A DNA stretch of 64,000 nt from Betaproteobacteria bacterium Ga0077540 (GTDB lineage: Bacteria; Pseudomonadota; Gammaproteobacteria; Burkholderiales; Methylophilaceae): assembly GCA_001464125.1 (NCBI GenBank), contig LNEP01000004.1, positions 62,001 to 126,000 of the forward strand, written 5' to 3'. Position 1 is the first letter of the stretch; every line of letters begins with the position of its first letter. The translations under genes and the position numbers were made by a program. The notes below the pieces were generated by a model, which ran no database searches, was not told where the DNA came from, and saw nothing but the letters and a program-made list of their open reading frames with translations. Positions 36,327 through 44,815 of the stretch are shown here, piece by piece.

Positions 36327-38114
36327 ATGAATACTGTTACCCGATCTGCATCAAGCAAAGTGACTAGCAAACTCGCACTAGGCGATGTGTTGCGGATGCT
36401 AGTCAGCGATGGGCGCATAGACAAAGAACAAGCAGAGAAATTATACAAAGACCGTAAAAAAGATAGCTCTAATTTACATCCGATTGTCATTATTGCTGAC
36501 CAAAAATGGAAAGACCTTAAACCACCGCATAAAGTGTTTTCGGTTGAGCAACTGAGTCATTTCATCGCACAACAAGCCAAGGTTGATTTTTACCATATTG
36601 ACCCACTCAAACTTGACTTTTCTTCTGCCGCACAGGTGATGTCCAAAGCCTATGCAGAGCGGCTGAAAATCATGCCGATTGCGATTAAAGGTGATGTGGC
36701 CACGATTGCTACGGCTGACCCATTTCACACTGACTGGATTACCGATTTAGAGCGTGTATTGAATCTGAAAATCAAATTGGTGATGGCAAATCCGTTGGAA
36801 ATCAACCGTTATCTGCCAGAGATATACAACCTTGCCACCTCCATTAATCAAGCCAACATCGCCAAAGCTGGCCAAATTGTGGGGGTGCAAAACTTTGAGC
36901 AGTTGATTGAACTTGGCAAAGATAAAAATCTGGATGCCAACGAGCAGCATGTGGTGAATATTGTGGATTGGTTGCTTAAATATGCGTTTGAACAACGCGC
37001 CAGTGATATTCACTTAGAGCCACGCCGCGGCATGGGCACCATGCGTTTCCGCATTGACGGTGTGTTACACCAAGTGTATCAATTGCCCAGCAATATCATG
37101 AATGCGATTACCAGCCGCATTAAGCTGCTGGGGCGTATGGACATGGTTGAAAAGCGCCGCCCACAAGATGGCCGAATTAAGACAGTGAGTGGCGATGGCA
37201 CTGAAATTGAGTTACGCCTTTCCACGATGCCAACAGCCTTTGGTGAAAAACTGGTGATGCGCGTATTTACGCCCGACGTCATCGTGCAAGACTTTTTACA
37301 GTTGGGGTTCTCTAAAAAACAAGCCGATTTATGGGCGCAATGGACCAAAGCCCCAAACGGCATTATTTTGGTCACCGGGCCAACTGGCTCTGGCAAAACC
37401 ACCACGCTGTATTCCACGCTCAAGCAGCTAGCAACGCCTGAAGTGAATGTCAGTACAGTCGAAGACCCGATAGAGATGATTGAGCCTGCATTTAACCAAA
37501 TGCAGGTGACACAAAATATTGGTTTAGGTTTTGCCGAGGGTATACGCACGCTGATGCGGCAAGACCCGGACATTATCATGGTGGGTGAGATTCGCGATCA
37601 AGAAACTGCTGATATGGCGATTCAAGCAGCATTAACAGGTCACTTAGTGCTATCGACGCTACACACTAATGATGCGCCTTCTGCTATTACTCGCCTGTTG
37701 GATTTGGGCGTACCTGCGTATCTAATCCATTCCAGTATTTTGGGGATTATGGCTCAGCGCTTGGTGCGTACGCTTTGCCCGGCCTGCAAGGCACCTACCG
37801 ACTTAACCGATGAAGAGTGGAAATCTGTTACCTATCCGTTTAAAGCCAACAAACCCACCAAGGCGATGAAAGCAGTAGGTTGCTTAGAATGTCGCAACAC
37901 TGGCTATCGCGGGCGTAGTGGGATTTATGAAATGCTAACCCTCACCAACAAAATGCGAAAACTCATTACCGCAGATACGGATTTGGCTGTGCTGAGAAAC
38001 TTAGCCTATCAAGAAGGCATGCAACCGCTGCTGTTGAACGGCGCAGAGAAAATCGCGGCCGGATTAACCACCGTTGAAGAAGTGCTAAAAGTAGCCCCAC
38101 CGATTGAGCAATAG
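36327..38114 (+). CDS. GspE/PulE/PilB-family secretion or pilus-assembly ATPase
   Basis: 595 residues. N-terminal MshEN-like region (about 15-160), then the ATPase core with ASDIHLEPRRGMG, Walker A GPTGSGKTT, Asp box STVEDPIEM, Walker B DIIMVGEIRDQETADMA and His box LSTLHTND. A CxxC pair (CPACKAP and CLECRNTGYRG) forms the zinc site typical of PilB/GspE. No pilC, pilD or gsp gene is adjacent, so whether it extends type IV pili or drives a type II system cannot be decided here. No strong ribosome-binding site precedes the ATG. Confidence 0.88.
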   Translation: MNTVTRSASSKVTSKLALGDVLRMLVSDGRIDKEQAEKLYKDRKKDSSNLHPIVIIADQKWKDLKPPHKVFSVEQLSHFIAQQAKVDFYHIDPLKLDFSSAAQVMSKAYAERLKIMPIAIKGDVATIATADPFHTDWITDLERVLNLKIKLVMANPLEINRYLPEIYNLATSINQANIAKAGQIVGVQNFEQLIELGKDKNLDANEQHVVNIVDWLLKYAFEQRASDIHLEPRRGMGTMRFRIDGVLHQVYQLPSNIMNAITSRIKLLGRMDMVEKRRPQDGRIKTVSGDGTEIELRLSTMPTAFGEKLVMRVFTPDVIVQDFLQLGFSKKQADLWAQWTKAPNGIILVTGPTGSGKTTTLYSTLKQLATPEVNVSTVEDPIEMIEPAFNQMQVTQNIGLGFAEGIRTLMRQDPDIIMVGEIRDQETADMAIQAALTGHLVLSTLHTNDAPSAITRLLDLGVPAYLIHSSILGIMAQRLVRTLCPACKAPTDLTDEEWKSVTYPFKANKPTKAMKAVGCLECRNTGYRGRSGIYEMLTLTNKMRKLITADTDLAVLRNLAYQEGMQPLLLNGAEKIAAGLTTVEEVLKVAPPIEQ

Positions 38115-38153
38115 CCTTAAGTCAGCCCATGCGCATTTCAATTGCGCGCTCGT

Positions 38154-39740
38154 TTAATATACATCTCGGCGGTATCGACCACTTGTTTGAAACATCATGA
38201 GCGTATCTTCACCCAAAATTTCTAAGAGCGATTGGTGCACTGCAGGCGCCATACCACTAGCGCTACCACAGACATAAATTGCAGCACCAGCCTCAACCCA
38301 TTGTACCAGCGCTGACGCCGATGAGCTCAGTACATCCTGTACATAAATACGCTCACGCTGATCGCGAGAAAATACAGTATCCAGCCTAGTCAATATATTT
38401 TGTTCCCGCCAGCAATCCAGCTCTTGTTTAAAGTAAAAATCATGTGCTGCATTACGCTCACCAAAGATTAGCCAATTACGCTGTTGCCCTAAACTGGCGC
38501 GCAGTTTCAAGTGCGCCCTTAGCCCAGCAATACCGGTGCCATTACCTATCAAAATGATGGGTATATCACTGCTAGGTGGATGAAATGCTGCGTTCTCACG
38601 AATACGTACTGCAATAGATTGATTAAGCGTTGCATACTCAGTGAGCCAGCCGGAACCAATACCCAAGCGCCCATCTGCATAATGGGTTTGGCGCACAACC
38701 AATTCAATGCCGCCATCTTGTGGAATAGAGGCGATTGAGTATTCTCGGTGCGGTAATGTATTTAATGTGGACACTACTTCCTGAGCCCCTAATCCGACTA
38801 ACTTCTCAACATCGCCAGACGTATGCGGTAGCAGCTTGTTTTGCAAAGCTTCAGCCAAAACCGTGCTACCGTCATTCACAGTTAGCGTGCCATCTAAGCC
38901 AAGTTGCTGGAGGAAATCATGGATTGATGCTGGTGAGTTTTGTGGGCCGATTTCTAAAATATCACCTGCCTGCCAGTGCATATTTTGTTGTTGTGTGGTC
39001 AAGGTTAAATGGTACACAGGCGCACCTGCACTACCAGCGTTCAGCAAAGTGCGAGCTGTTAGCTGCCAAGATTGGTATTCAGGCGTTTTCCAATCCGCCA
39101 TCTCCGTATCTTTCGCCATCACACTCAGCTGATATTGCCAATGCCTTAACGCGCCCTCGTCGTTTCTATCCACCTCCACCATATCGAATAAAGGCGTGGA
39201 TTGAACATGCTGTAGCCATGTATCTAAGGTATGGCCAAAGCCACAAAAATGGGTATAGCTGGTATCGCCCAATGCCAAAATACCATAAGACAGATGCGCG
39301 AATGTAGCGTCAGTCAGCATTACATGTTGCAGAAAATCCACTGCATTGTCAGGCGCATCTCCTTCGCCTGTGGTACTCACCACAAATAGTGCACGCGTAA
39401 ACTGATTAAGCATACCCGCATCCACCGCAGACAGTGCGCGTATTTCTACGCGCACATTGGCAAGCGTGAGCGATTCTGCCGTTTTTTTCGCAAGTTGTTC
39501 CGCGTTGCCGGTTTGGCTCGCATACGCAATTAATATGTAGCTTTCATCCAGCACATTTTCGGCCACATTCAGTGGATGCGCGTAAGCAGACTTTCTCTTA
39601 TGCTGCCAGAAAATCCACCCACAAAAAGCTAAGTACAGTGCGATGACAGCACCAGCATTTAGGATGGGTGATGTATAGCCATTGGCTGCATGTGCCACAT
39701 GAGCGCTATGCAGCAAGATGATGGTTAGTATTGTTTTCAT
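38154..39740 (-). CDS. Membrane-anchored flavodoxin/FAD/NADP reductase (CysJ-like)
   Basis: 528 residues. A leader and membrane helix (about 1-46) are followed by a flavodoxin domain (about 66-210; IAYASQTGNAEQLAKK, STTGEGDAPDNA, LALGDTSYTHFCGFG), then an FAD- and NADP-binding reductase part (HREYSIASIPQDGG, IGNGTGIAGLRA, C-terminal GRYRRDVY). It resembles sulfite reductase flavoprotein, but its membrane anchor and its operon with PepSY, DUF2271, DUF4198 and ApbE proteins point to electron delivery across the inner membrane, perhaps for ferric reduction. Start overlaps the apbE stop by 4 bases. Confidence 0.88.
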   Translation of the reverse strand: MKTILTIILLHSAHVAHAANGYTSPILNAGAVIALYLAFCGWIFWQHKRKSAYAHPLNVAENVLDESYILIAYASQTGNAEQLAKKTAESLTLANVRVEIRALSAVDAGMLNQFTRALFVVSTTGEGDAPDNAVDFLQHVMLTDATFAHLSYGILALGDTSYTHFCGFGHTLDTWLQHVQSTPLFDMVEVDRNDEGALRHWQYQLSVMAKDTEMADWKTPEYQSWQLTARTLLNAGSAGAPVYHLTLTTQQQNMHWQAGDILEIGPQNSPASIHDFLQQLGLDGTLTVNDGSTVLAEALQNKLLPHTSGDVEKLVGLGAQEVVSTLNTLPHREYSIASIPQDGGIELVVRQTHYADGRLGIGSGWLTEYATLNQSIAVRIRENAAFHPPSSDIPIILIGNGTGIAGLRAHLKLRASLGQQRNWLIFGERNAAHDFYFKQELDCWREQNILTRLDTVFSRDQRERIYVQDVLSSSASALVQWVEAGAAIYVCGSASGMAPAVHQSLLEILGEDTLMMFQTSGRYRRDVY

Positions 39741-40744
39741 GACAGCATCGCCGTCAATTCATTTGAAAAGTGCTCTTTAAACCCTTCAGAAGTTTGTTCC
39801 ACCAATAACACTGCAACGCTCTGTGTATCTGCAAACTCCATTGCAGCGTTAACGCCCATGACTGTGAAAGCGGTGGCCAATGCATCAGCCATCATGCATT
39901 CGGTATGCAACACTGTAACCGAGACCAAGGCATTCAATGCACGGTCAATCGGGAAACCAGTTCTAGGATCTATGGTGTGAGCATAGCGCTTGCCTTCATA
40001 ATCAAAGCAACGCCGGTAATCGCCAGAAGTGGCAATAGCTAAACCATGCAACGCAACTACAGACTGATTTGGTGTGGAAGCCTCTGGTGATGTCTCAAGC
40101 GCCACCCACCAAGGCTGCCCATCGGGCTTGATGCCTTTGCCATACAACTCACCACCAACCTCTATTAAGTAGTGCTCTAAGCCAGCCAATTCAAGGGCGT
40201 TAGCAATACGATCAACGCTGTAGCCTTTTGCAATCCCTGAAAAATCCACAGATACATTGCCCGGTTGCAACACGCGTCTGCACTGACTATCGAGCTTAAG
40301 TTTTTGCCAGCCACAGTTAGCAAGAACTGCTTTTGCTTCCTCATTATCTGGCGGAGTGCTACGCTGACCTTCTGGGCCAAATCCCCATAGATTCACTAAT
40401 GGCCCAACCGTCGGATCAAATGCGCCATCGGTATCAGCCGCTACCTTTAATGCACAATCTAACACCTGAAAAAAAGCAGCAGGAATGGCATGCCAGGTAT
40501 TGGCTTCAGCGCGATTAAACTGGCTGAGATTTGAATCTGCTTGCCAAGTACTCATTTGTGCAACTACCAAATCTAATTCATTCTGTACAAACACACGCAC
40601 GTGATCGTTAGAGTGATGATTAGAGTTGATATAACGGACAGCCCAGGTTGTACCCATAGACTGACCGCTGAGTGTTTGCAACGCCTCGGTGGGCAATTGC
40701 GCGGGAAGTGATTGCAGATTTTGCGGGATGAATACACGACGCAT
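39737..40744 (-). CDS. apbE: FAD:protein FMN transferase
   Basis: 335 residues of the ApbE family: GQSMGTTWAVRY near residue 28, DPTVGPLVNLWGFGP, VDFSGIAKGYSVDRI, and the C-terminal YAHTIDPRTGFPID and ADALATAFTVMG. The family attaches FMN through a phosphoester bond to Thr/Ser of target proteins. The obvious target is the DUF2271 protein two genes upstream, which has a DGVTGAT motif. No clear lipoprotein signal is visible at the N-terminus, so its export route is uncertain. Confidence 0.93.
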   Translation of the reverse strand: MRRVFIPQNLQSLPAQLPTEALQTLSGQSMGTTWAVRYINSNHHSNDHVRVFVQNELDLVVAQMSTWQADSNLSQFNRAEANTWHAIPAAFFQVLDCALKVAADTDGAFDPTVGPLVNLWGFGPEGQRSTPPDNEEAKAVLANCGWQKLKLDSQCRRVLQPGNVSVDFSGIAKGYSVDRIANALELAGLEHYLIEVGGELYGKGIKPDGQPWWVALETSPEASTPNQSVVALHGLAIATSGDYRRCFDYEGKRYAHTIDPRTGFPIDRALNALVSVTVLHTECMMADALATAFTVMGVNAAMEFADTQSVAVLLVEQTSEGFKEHFSNELTAMLS

Positions 40745-40753
40745 TTAAAGCAC

Positions 40754-41554
40754 TTATTGCGGCAATACTTCCAGCGTAATCACATAAGCCAAGCTACGCT
40801 CTTTCGCGACTTTGTTCGTCACTTTGTTGTCTTTAAAATCTGCATCTAGCCAGTACATGCCAGCATCAGGCAATGTCACTTTGAGTTTGCCGTTCCTGTC
40901 TGTTTTGTAGGTCTTTTCATCAGTGCTGTTTCTGTAGCGTGATTGTGAGCGAATAATCGCCACTTCCACACCTTCTGTTGGTTTGCCATCTACCAAGAAT
41001 GTCAGCTCAACCGGTTCACCTGTTACCAAATCATTCGGATGCGTAGCCGCTACTAACTCCAAGCCTTTGCCAGTCGTCTTCAATGCGCTCGGCTTACCCA
41101 CTGTCACATAGTTTTCCATGCGGCTATCTGTCTCGGTCACTTGTAAGTCTTTTGCATCGGTCGGGACTTCTTTTGCTAGTGCTTCAGCCGTGCCCATAAA
41201 ACGTTTAGGTTTATTCTCAGCATCTTTCCAGCTGGCACGGAAACCCGAGCGCAACAACTCTAAACGATAGGTACCTTGCTGTTCCAGCTTGGCATCAAAC
41301 ACAGTGCGTAACTCGCCTTTCATCACATTGACTGGCGTCACTTTGCTGCCATCCGGTGCAATAATGCTGAGCGCATCAATCACCAGCGGGCGGTGGTCAA
41401 TCATAAAAGGAACACTGGAAGATGCGGCGTCAAATGTCACAAACTGTGGTGCAGACAGCACTGTGCTAGATGGTGCAATCCAAACGCCGTGGGCGTGAGC
41501 TGCAGAAACTGAGGCGCCTAGCACCAAAGACAATAGGGTAACTATATGTTTCAT
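40754..41554 (-). CDS. DUF4198-family periplasmic protein
   Basis: 266 residues with a Sec signal peptide (about 1-21, cleavage after AHA) and the DUF4198 pattern: HGVWIAPSSTV right after the signal, FDAASSSVPF, then two Ig-like regions and a C-terminal segment with KLKVTLPDAGMYWLDADF. DUF4198 proteins are exported and often lie in iron, nickel or cobalt uptake clusters; their biochemical role is unknown. It stands between the DUF2271 and apbE genes in what looks like a five-gene transcript. Confidence 0.88.
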   Translation of the reverse strand: MKHIVTLLSLVLGASVSAAHAHGVWIAPSSTVLSAPQFVTFDAASSSVPFMIDHRPLVIDALSIIAPDGSKVTPVNVMKGELRTVFDAKLEQQGTYRLELLRSGFRASWKDAENKPKRFMGTAEALAKEVPTDAKDLQVTETDSRMENYVTVGKPSALKTTGKGLELVAATHPNDLVTGEPVELTFLVDGKPTEGVEVAIIRSQSRYRNSTDEKTYKTDRNGKLKVTLPDAGMYWLDADFKDNKVTNKVAKERSLAYVITLEVLPQ

Positions 41555-41586
41555 AATAATATTCCTTAAAAATATGTACTCAGAAA

Positions 41587-42129
41587 TTAGGGTTTCAAAT
41601 TGACAACGATGTCACCCAGCTCCGACTGCCCTGTCGCTTTCGCTGTTTCCGCTTTTTTTACCGGCCAGGTAAATGGCACGCGCACAATTTCGCGCCCACC
41701 TTTTTCGCGGGCAGATTCCACGGCAATGTTGTACTGTCCAGCAGGCAAACTGGCTAATGGTTCTTTACCTTCAACAAAGGTTAATGCATGCTCACCCACT
41801 GCACGTGTAGCACCCGTTACGCCATCCATCGGCAACGACTGATCACGACCGCTTTTGCGCCACCACTGACGTAAGTCTTTCAGCCATTTATCACTTTGCT
41901 CACCTTTATCGGTTTTTTTTTGGCTATACCACACGGACAAATTCTGTTGCACGCTTTGATCTGGCTTTTCTACCCAAATTGCCACGTATGGGCGGTGATA
42001 TTCAGACGTGTTGATTTGAGGGAGCGTGACTTTAACGCTGATTTCCCCCGCATTTGCCTGATAAGTGAACACACCAGCGACTAGCGCTGGCACCCAGCCA
42101 GGTGAGAGTGCAGGAACCCATTTACGCAT
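41587..42129 (-). CDS. DUF2271-family periplasmic protein with flavinylation motif
   Basis: 180 residues with an N-terminal hydrophobic leader (about 1-27, cleavage near ANA). The DUF2271 domain holds RPYVAIWVEKPD and WWRKSGRD. Residues 102-108 are DGVTGAT, which matches the ApbE target motif known from NqrC/RnfG (DG-x-S/T-GAT); by analogy Thr108 would carry FMN. An ApbE gene two positions downstream supports this. Predicted role: periplasmic flavin electron carrier linked to the PepSY and reductase proteins. Confidence 0.88.
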   Translation of the reverse strand: MRKWVPALSPGWVPALVAGVFTYQANAGEISVKVTLPQINTSEYHRPYVAIWVEKPDQSVQQNLSVWYSQKKTDKGEQSDKWLKDLRQWWRKSGRDQSLPMDGVTGATRAVGEHALTFVEGKEPLASLPAGQYNIAVESAREKGGREIVRVPFTWPVKKAETAKATGQSELGDIVVNLKP

Positions 42130-42179
42130 TGACAGATACTCCTAATAACAAATTAAATTAACAACCTGAATCAAAACTT

Positions 42180-42806
42180 TTAGTGAATAAATAAAATCAC
42201 CAATACCAATGGCAAGACAAACCCTAGCCCCACTAATGGCCAAGTGGATGGGCGGTTATTGGCATGCATATAGAGCATGCATAAACCAGTAATGCTGAAC
42301 ACCAGCACCGCCACTGAAAACACATCTAGGAACCAACTCCAAGCAGTACCGGTATTGCGCCCTTTATGCAAATCGTTCAAATACGATACCCAACCACGCT
42401 CGGTACGTTCATAGTTCACTTCACCACTGTGACGGTCTATGGTCAGCCATGCATCCCCACCTGGGCGTGGTAAGGACACATAGACTTCGTCCTCTGACCA
42501 TTCACTCGGCGCATTCTCTAACGTAATGCCCAGTGTGTTGCCTATCCAATCGGCAGTGGCTTGAGGCAGTGGCGCTTTGTCATCGGCAGGTTCGGTTTTA
42601 ATTTGACTTAGCAGTGCATCAGGCACAGTGGCGGTTTTTGTAGAAACAACAGGTTGCGACTCGATGTGCGTCGCATTATTCAAAGTAATGCCAGTGATTG
42701 CAAACAACAGCATGCCGACCAAACAGGCCGCAGAACTGATCCAGTGCCAGCGGTACAAGTGCTTGAGCCAAAATGCCCTATTTTTTTGCTGCGTTTGATT
42801 TTGCAT
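42180..42806 (-). CDS. PepSY-associated transmembrane protein
   Basis: 208 residues: one membrane helix near 20-43, a periplasmic PepSY-like domain (about 75-145, with AWLTIDRHSGEVNYERT), then LNDLHKGRNTG and two more helices (about 155-205). The RWHWISSAACLVGMLLFAITG opening is typical of PepSY_TM proteins. Such proteins accompany TonB receptors and are thought to move electrons for reductive iron release from siderophores. It is the first gene of the operon and has a Fur-like box about 60 bp upstream. Confidence 0.88.
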   Translation of the reverse strand: MQNQTQQKNRAFWLKHLYRWHWISSAACLVGMLLFAITGITLNNATHIESQPVVSTKTATVPDALLSQIKTEPADDKAPLPQATADWIGNTLGITLENAPSEWSEDEVYVSLPRPGGDAWLTIDRHSGEVNYERTERGWVSYLNDLHKGRNTGTAWSWFLDVFSVAVLVFSITGLCMLYMHANNRPSTWPLVGLGFVLPLVLVILFIH

Positions 42807-42866
42807 GATTAGTTGACGATATCAATACTAGTGTTTGTCGGTCAAAAACACTGACCTTTTAATTGT

Positions 42867-42887
42867 AAATGAGAATTAATCTCATTT
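42867..42887 (-). promoter_or_regulatory. Fur-like box upstream of the PepSY operon
   Basis: A perfect inverted repeat AAATGAGA-ATTAA-TCTCATTT, of the size and composition of Fur boxes (AATGATAATCATT core). It lies between the PepSY gene start and the end of the alpha-hydroxy-acid oxidase gene, 61 bp upstream of the PepSY start. Confidence 0.8.
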
Positions 42888-42942
42888 TAACAGAAAGCTG
42901 TATCTGTATATGCAAGCCATATGTAAAGTTAATTAAAGATTT

Positions 42943-44070
42943 TTAAGTAGATGAAGCATTTGCTGTTAGTTGGGTGTGCAAAACATCCATTTGAATATCT
43001 TCAAGTGTTTTGCATCCGGTTAGAGCCATGGCAATTTCCAGCTCTTCGCGCAAAAGACGAATCAGATGTGCAACGCCCAAAGCTCCTGCCACGCTCAGTG
43101 CGTGAATATAAGGCCGACCTATCATCACCGCTGTAGCACCTAAGGCGCGCGCTTTAATAATATCCGTGCCACGACGAATACCACCATCCACCAACACTGG
43201 CACTGCCCCGTTCACGGCTTTAGCCACTTCTGGGAGCGCATGAAAAGTGGCTGTCACACTATCGAGCACGCGGCCGCCGTGATTTGACACCACGATTCCA
43301 CTGGCACCCACATCAATTGCTCTGATAGCGTCGGCAGGATGCAGAATCCCCTTTAACACTATTGGTAAAGATGTTTGCTTGACCAACCACGCCACATCAT
43401 CCCAAGTCGGTGCAACAGTCATCAAACTATCAAATACAACACTGCCGCCTTCCGGCACCAAAGGAAGCGGTGTGGGAGGCACATTGAGATTAGCCATATT
43501 TGCCGGCAAATTAAAGCCTGCTCGCTGCTCCCGATTGCGCGCACCAGAAACTGGGGCATCCACGGTCAACACCAACGCACGATAGTCTGCAGTCTCAGCG
43601 CGCTTCAGCAAGGCTAAAGTCGCATCGCGGCTACCCTGCCAGTACAGCTGAAACCACAATAAGCCTTGGCCCAAGCTTTGGTTGTGATGGGCAATATCCT
43701 CAAGACGATGAGAAGCTTGCGTTGAAACCACTGCGACGCCTTGCATCACGCTTGCTGCAAGCGTAGTAGCTAACTCACCCTCTGAATGAAATAAGCGCTG
43801 ACTTGCGACAGGTGCCAGAATAATCGGGTGTGCAAGTGTCTCTCCAAACAAGGTGCAGCGCGTATGTCCACCACGCATATCGGCCAAAACACGCGGCTGC
43901 AAATTGCAAGTGGCCCAAGCATTAAGGTTGGCCTGAATGGTGCGTTCATCGGCAGCCCCTCCTTGCAAATAAGCCCAAGCAGCGGCATCCATGTGGCCAA
44001 TCGCGCGCTGTTCATAATCGACAGCCGATACAACATCGGCGGGAATGACTTGTAAAGGAGCCTTTTCCAT
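42943..44070 (-). CDS. FMN-dependent alpha-hydroxy-acid oxidase/dehydrogenase (LldD family)
   Basis: 375 residues of the TIM-barrel flavoprotein family of lactate dehydrogenase LldD, glycolate oxidase and lactate oxidase: LILAPVASQRLFHSEGE, QLYWQGSRD, LTVDAPVSGARNREQR, the active-site VSNHGGRVLDS with its catalytic His, and DGGIRRGTDI. The substrate cannot be predicted. It is translationally linked to the PiuC-like gene (TAATG overlap) and sits downstream of the TonB receptor, an unexpected place for lactate use; a role in iron or ligand metabolism is possible. Confidence 0.9.
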   Translation of the reverse strand: MEKAPLQVIPADVVSAVDYEQRAIGHMDAAAWAYLQGGAADERTIQANLNAWATCNLQPRVLADMRGGHTRCTLFGETLAHPIILAPVASQRLFHSEGELATTLAASVMQGVAVVSTQASHRLEDIAHHNQSLGQGLLWFQLYWQGSRDATLALLKRAETADYRALVLTVDAPVSGARNREQRAGFNLPANMANLNVPPTPLPLVPEGGSVVFDSLMTVAPTWDDVAWLVKQTSLPIVLKGILHPADAIRAIDVGASGIVVSNHGGRVLDSVTATFHALPEVAKAVNGAVPVLVDGGIRRGTDIIKARALGATAVMIGRPYIHALSVAGALGVAHLIRLLREELEIAMALTGCKTLEDIQMDVLHTQLTANASST

Positions 44071-44756
44071 TACTTAGCCCATTGCCTGATTAAGTTATGG
44101 TAATGCCCAGTCAGCGCCACAATCTCTTCCGTATTGCCCAGTTGGCTGCGTAATTTGAGTAGCGTCATATCTAGATCAAATAGCATGCTACGTTGCCAGG
44201 CGTCGCTTACTAAACTCTGCACCCATAGAAATGATGCGACACGCGCACCAGCAGTGACAGGCTCTACACGATGCAAACTGGATGATGGATACACAATCGC
44301 ATCCCCTGCCGGTAATTTAACTTCATGGCTGCCATAGGTGTCATCGACCACTAACTCGCCACCTTCATAATCTTCTGGCTCAGATAAAAATACCGTCACC
44401 GATACATCAGTACGCACGCGCGTACCGGAACGCCTATCCATTTGAATCGCATTATCGACGTGGTTGCCATAGGTGTTGCCCACAGCATAACGGTTAAACA
44501 TAGGTGGCAAAATGTGCTGCGGCAAAGCAGCAGAAACAAAGAGCGGTTGCCGCTCTAACGCCGTCACAATTGCTTGCGAAAGTGGGGGGTAATCCGAAGA
44601 TTCGGTCGAGAACTGAGCATTCCGTTTTGATTCTGCAGCAAGTGGGCCTGCGGTTCCTGCGCCATCCACCCAAGCGCCTGCATCTAGGATACGACGCAGT
44701 TCTTGCACCTGTACTTTGGTTAACACTTCCGGAATGTGTAACAACATATTATCCAA
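44070..44756 (-). CDS. piuC: PiuC/YbiX-type Fe(II)/2-oxoglutarate dioxygenase
   Basis: 228 residues of the PKHD-type hydroxylase family: Fe ligands in NHVDNAIQ (His-x-Asp) and SSSLHRVEPV (His), and the C-terminal Arg segment VASFLWVQSLV. In Pseudomonas and E. coli the homologues stand beside TonB siderophore receptors (piuA, fiu) and are Fur-regulated; their substrate is unknown. Same arrangement here, downstream of a Fiu-like receptor with a terminator in between. The start may also be the next ATG three codons in. Confidence 0.92.
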   Translation of the reverse strand: MDNMLLHIPEVLTKVQVQELRRILDAGAWVDGAGTAGPLAAESKRNAQFSTESSDYPPLSQAIVTALERQPLFVSAALPQHILPPMFNRYAVGNTYGNHVDNAIQMDRRSGTRVRTDVSVTVFLSEPEDYEGGELVVDDTYGSHEVKLPAGDAIVYPSSSLHRVEPVTAGARVASFLWVQSLVSDAWQRSMLFDLDMTLLKLRSQLGNTEEIVALTGHYHNLIRQWAK

Positions 44757-44768
44757 TCACATTTACGC

Positions 44769-44799
44769 AAAAAAACCCGTCAGCAAATACTGACGGGTT
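44769..44799 (-). terminator. Strong terminator after the TonB receptor gene
   Basis: On the minus strand AACCCGTCAG, loop TATTTG, CTGACGGGTT, then seven T in total. The 10-bp stem starts 17 bp after the receptor stop and may uncouple piuC from the receptor. Confidence 0.93.
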
Positions 44800-44815
44800 A
44801 AACACTGACATTACA

